Part shown: positions 6,688 to 8,225 of the stretch, in pieces
How the letters are laid out: each line of letters begins with the position of its first letter
How positions within the stretch are numbered: the stretch's first letter is position 1
From: Candidatus Krumholzibacteriota bacterium
GTDB taxonomy: Bacteria > Krumholzibacteriota > Krumholzibacteriia > Krumholzibacteriales > Krumholzibacteriaceae
Direction of reading: 5' to 3'
Length of the DNA: 8,225 bases
Assembly: GCA_030630165.1 (NCBI GenBank)
Contig: DAOVNN010000122.1
Coordinates: 1 to 8,225, forward strand
Notes under the pieces: generated by a model
What the model was told of the DNA's origin: nothing
The model's input: only the letters and a program-made list of their open reading frames with translations
The model's database searches: none
Translations under genes and position numbers: made by a program

Positions 6688-6706
6688 ATGCTCAGACACA
6701 TTACAT

Positions 6707-6733
6707 ATTATATCACAGCGTGTTAGAGGTCAA
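6707..6733 (-). promoter_or_regulatory. Extended -10 promoter for the GWxTD lipoprotein gene
   Basis: On the minus strand a perfect TATAAT (6707-6712) is preceded by TGA, giving the extended -10 motif TGnTATAAT. A near-consensus -35 box TTGACC (6728-6733) is present at 15-bp spacing. That spacing is shorter than the optimal 17 but is tolerated when an extended -10 is present. The predicted start is near 6700, leaving a leader of about 33 nt that contains the ribosome-site hairpin. Confidence 0.65.
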
Positions 6734-6838
6734 GCTCGCCTGCTGTGGAGAGAGGCTGTCATCCGGGCTGTCCGAGGAACGATAATTGCTTCTTATTCAT
6801 TGGAATAGTACGTTTTTATTGTTCAGAGGTGCTGTCAG

Positions 6839-8225
6839 ATGACAGAGACGTTGCTCGAAACGCTTCCGGCGGGGTTCAGGAAGCTTGAATCCATGGTCCA
6901 TACCCTCGCCCGGCTCCTGATGCAGAGGAACCTCTTTCCCGATACGCATCCGTCTGTCAAAAACGCCCTCACTGCATTCATGGAGTCGCTCGATGCACTC
7001 ATCGACAGCAGGGCATCTGTCGTCCTCAGGGTGAAGGACGGAACTGTAAGGCTGCTCAATTTCGAAGTAGATATCAACGATACAAATGACAACTCGGTTC
7101 ATTTCCTCAGGAGGGCTCTGGACGGGCTCTCTATCGGAGAGATCGAGTTTCTTGCCGGAACGAAGTCGGACGAGGTCCTCGCCTTTGTACAGATAGCAGG
7201 GGCGAGTGTCAGGCGCGACACCTCGATAGATCTGCCGGCGATCTGGCGCAGGATAGAGAATATCAGGATCAGGCATGCCGGCTGCACCGTGGATCAGCCC
7301 GTCTCGAGGGATCTTGTCCCGGTGTCGGCCAGGAAAAGAGAGATCGAGGAAGGGACCGCTCAGGAGTCGGCAGGAGAAAGTGCTGCATCCAGGATGATCA
7401 GCGGGGTGCTTCGCAAACTGGCCAAGATCAGTGCGGATGAGAGTGGAAGGGCGGGAAGGACTATCATCAGGACGTTCGAACGTGAGGGCGGCAACAGCAC
7501 GATCTTCCTCCTTCTGAAATCCCTCAAGGAATATGACGATTACACCTTCGATCACTCGGTGAATGTAGCCGTTATCTCGGCTGCCATCGCGAGGCGTCTC
7601 GGATACAGCGATGATGAACTTGGCAGGATCGGCACGGCGGCGATCATGCACGATATCGGAAAACTCTACGTATCGCGCGAGATAATACACAAAGCCGGAA
7701 GGCTGACTCCTTCCGAGTGGCAGAAAGTGAAACGTCACCCCATTGAAGGTGAGAAGATCCTGCGTGAAGAGGGGATGGATATACTGACAAGGCGTGTCGC
7801 GTATGAGCATCACATGCGACACGACATGAAAGGCTATCCCATGCCGAAGCAGGGTGAAGAATGTCTCGAAGCGAGCAACATTGTGAGAATAGCCGATACC
7901 TACGACGCATTGACAACGAGGCGCCCCTACAGGAAGCAGATAAGCCCGTTCGAGGCTTTGAAATTGATGGAGAGGGGCAGGGGCACGGAATTTCATCCCG
8001 GGTATTTCGACATCTTCCTCGGTGTGATGGGGAACGTGCCGATAGGAAGTGTGCTGGTACTGGAGAGCGGGGAGAGGGCGCTTGTAATCGAGATCGGTAC
8101 AGAAGGCAGGCTCCCGAAGGCGAGGATCATATCCGACAGCTACGGAAACGAGGTCGTGGACGGGCCCGTGATCGATCTCGGTGAGACTGTTGCCGAAACA
8201 GGAGCCGCGAGATTCAGCGTGCACA
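6839..8225 (+). CDS. HD-GYP domain protein, 3'-truncated by the window edge
   Basis: HD-GYP proteins are metal-dependent phosphohydrolases, many of which degrade the second messenger cyclic di-GMP. The open frame has 462 codons to the window end. It begins at ATG 6839 after AGAGGTG (6825-6831, 7-nt spacing); an in-frame TAG at 6806 closes the frame upstream. The HD-GYP domain spans about residues 205-395. Visible residues are H239 (FDHSVNVA), H271-D272 with K275 (MHDIGK), H300 (KRHPIEG), H324-H325 (EHHMRH), G332-Y333-P334 and D353 (IADTYDALTTRRPYR), so the expected metal ligands are present. The usual HHExxDGxGYP reads HHMRHDMKGYP, losing the Glu and first Gly. Residues 1-190 form a separate unnamed region with a HPSVKNAL motif near 37-44. 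Residues about 400-450 (VPIGSVLVLESGERALV) resemble the small beta appendix found after some HD-GYP domains. The protein has no signal peptide or membrane helix and is probably cytoplasmic. Cyclic di-GMP as substrate is inferred, not shown. Confidence 0.9.
   Translation, partial: MTETLLETLPAGFRKLESMVHTLARLLMQRNLFPDTHPSVKNALTAFMESLDALIDSRASVVLRVKDGTVRLLNFEVDINDTNDNSVHFLRRALDGLSIGEIEFLAGTKSDEVLAFVQIAGASVRRDTSIDLPAIWRRIENIRIRHAGCTVDQPVSRDLVPVSARKREIEEGTAQESAGESAASRMISGVLRKLAKISADESGRAGRTIIRTFEREGGNSTIFLLLKSLKEYDDYTFDHSVNVAVISAAIARRLGYSDDELGRIGTAAIMHDIGKLYVSREIIHKAGRLTPSEWQKVKRHPIEGEKILREEGMDILTRRVAYEHHMRHDMKGYPMPKQGEECLEASNIVRIADTYDALTTRRPYRKQISPFEALKLMERGRGTEFHPGYFDIFLGVMGNVPIGSVLVLESGERALVIEIGTEGRLPKARIISDSYGNEVVDGPVIDLGETVAETGAARFSVH

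Noticed and set aside
6741..6838. Possible promoter for the HD-GYP gene (GATAAT at 6781, TGGAAT-like boxes, sigma54-like spacing)
   Set aside because: No -35 at proper distance from GATAAT, and the -12 GC of a sigma54 site is missing; nothing strong enough to annotate.
6797..8224. A 475-codon open frame on the minus strand
   Set aside because: It is antisense to the HD-GYP gene, whose motifs and ribosome site are on the plus strand. The translation shows no recognisable domain; it is a codon-bias shadow.

Overview
This window carries ordinary chromosomal genes of a bacterium with roughly balanced to slightly GC-rich base composition and heavy use of AGG for arginine. A GWxTD-type lipoprotein, an FG-GAP/VCBS-repeat secreted protein, a TonB-like protein and an HD-GYP protein together suggest a diderm, possibly an environmental or uncultured lineage of the Fibrobacteres-Chlorobi-Bacteroidetes superphylum or a neighbouring candidate phylum. 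That placement rests on gene content recalled from memory, not on a phylogeny. I see no rRNA, tRNA, CRISPR array, insertion sequence or phage gene.

Layout. (1) Positions 3-1421 (+) hold the 3' part of a gamma-glutamyltransferase gene that is cut by the left window edge. A probable co-transcribed gene follows at 1444-2220 (+) for a secreted FG-GAP-like repeat protein. (2) Positions 2325-3020 (-) hold a convergent gene for a TonB-like single-pass protein. An 11-bp perfect hairpin with a T-rich tail lies inside its 3' coding end and is oriented to terminate the GGT/FG-GAP transcript. (3) The 76-bp divergent region at 3021-3096 contains a good sigma70-like promoter for the tonB-like gene. From it runs a tight three-gene plus-strand cluster whose genes overlap: a PgsA-type CDP-alcohol phosphatidyltransferase (3097-3729), a nitroreductase (about 3698 or 3731 to 4255), and a small secreted or membrane protein of unknown function (4255-4677). 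(4) The last of these overlaps tail-to-tail by 23 bp with a large minus-strand gene (4655-6667) for a TPR plus GWxTD-type lipoprotein. That gene starts with TTG, has a strong extended -10 promoter, and has a Shine-Dalgarno sequence that can fold into a hairpin. (5) An HD-GYP phosphohydrolase gene at 6839 (+) runs off the right edge.

How the genes work together. The clusters look like three unrelated housekeeping or envelope units: glutathione/gamma-glutamyl peptide turnover in the periplasm, anionic phospholipid synthesis with a redox flavoprotein and a membrane protein, and cell-envelope lipoprotein and signalling genes. Most of the products act at or beyond the inner membrane. I found no convincing new multi-gene system. 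The points most worth a second look are the terminator embedded in a coding sequence, the possible non-AUG start of the nitroreductase, the foldable leader of the GWxTD gene, and the two unassigned protein regions (the small membrane protein and the N-terminal half of the HD-GYP protein).
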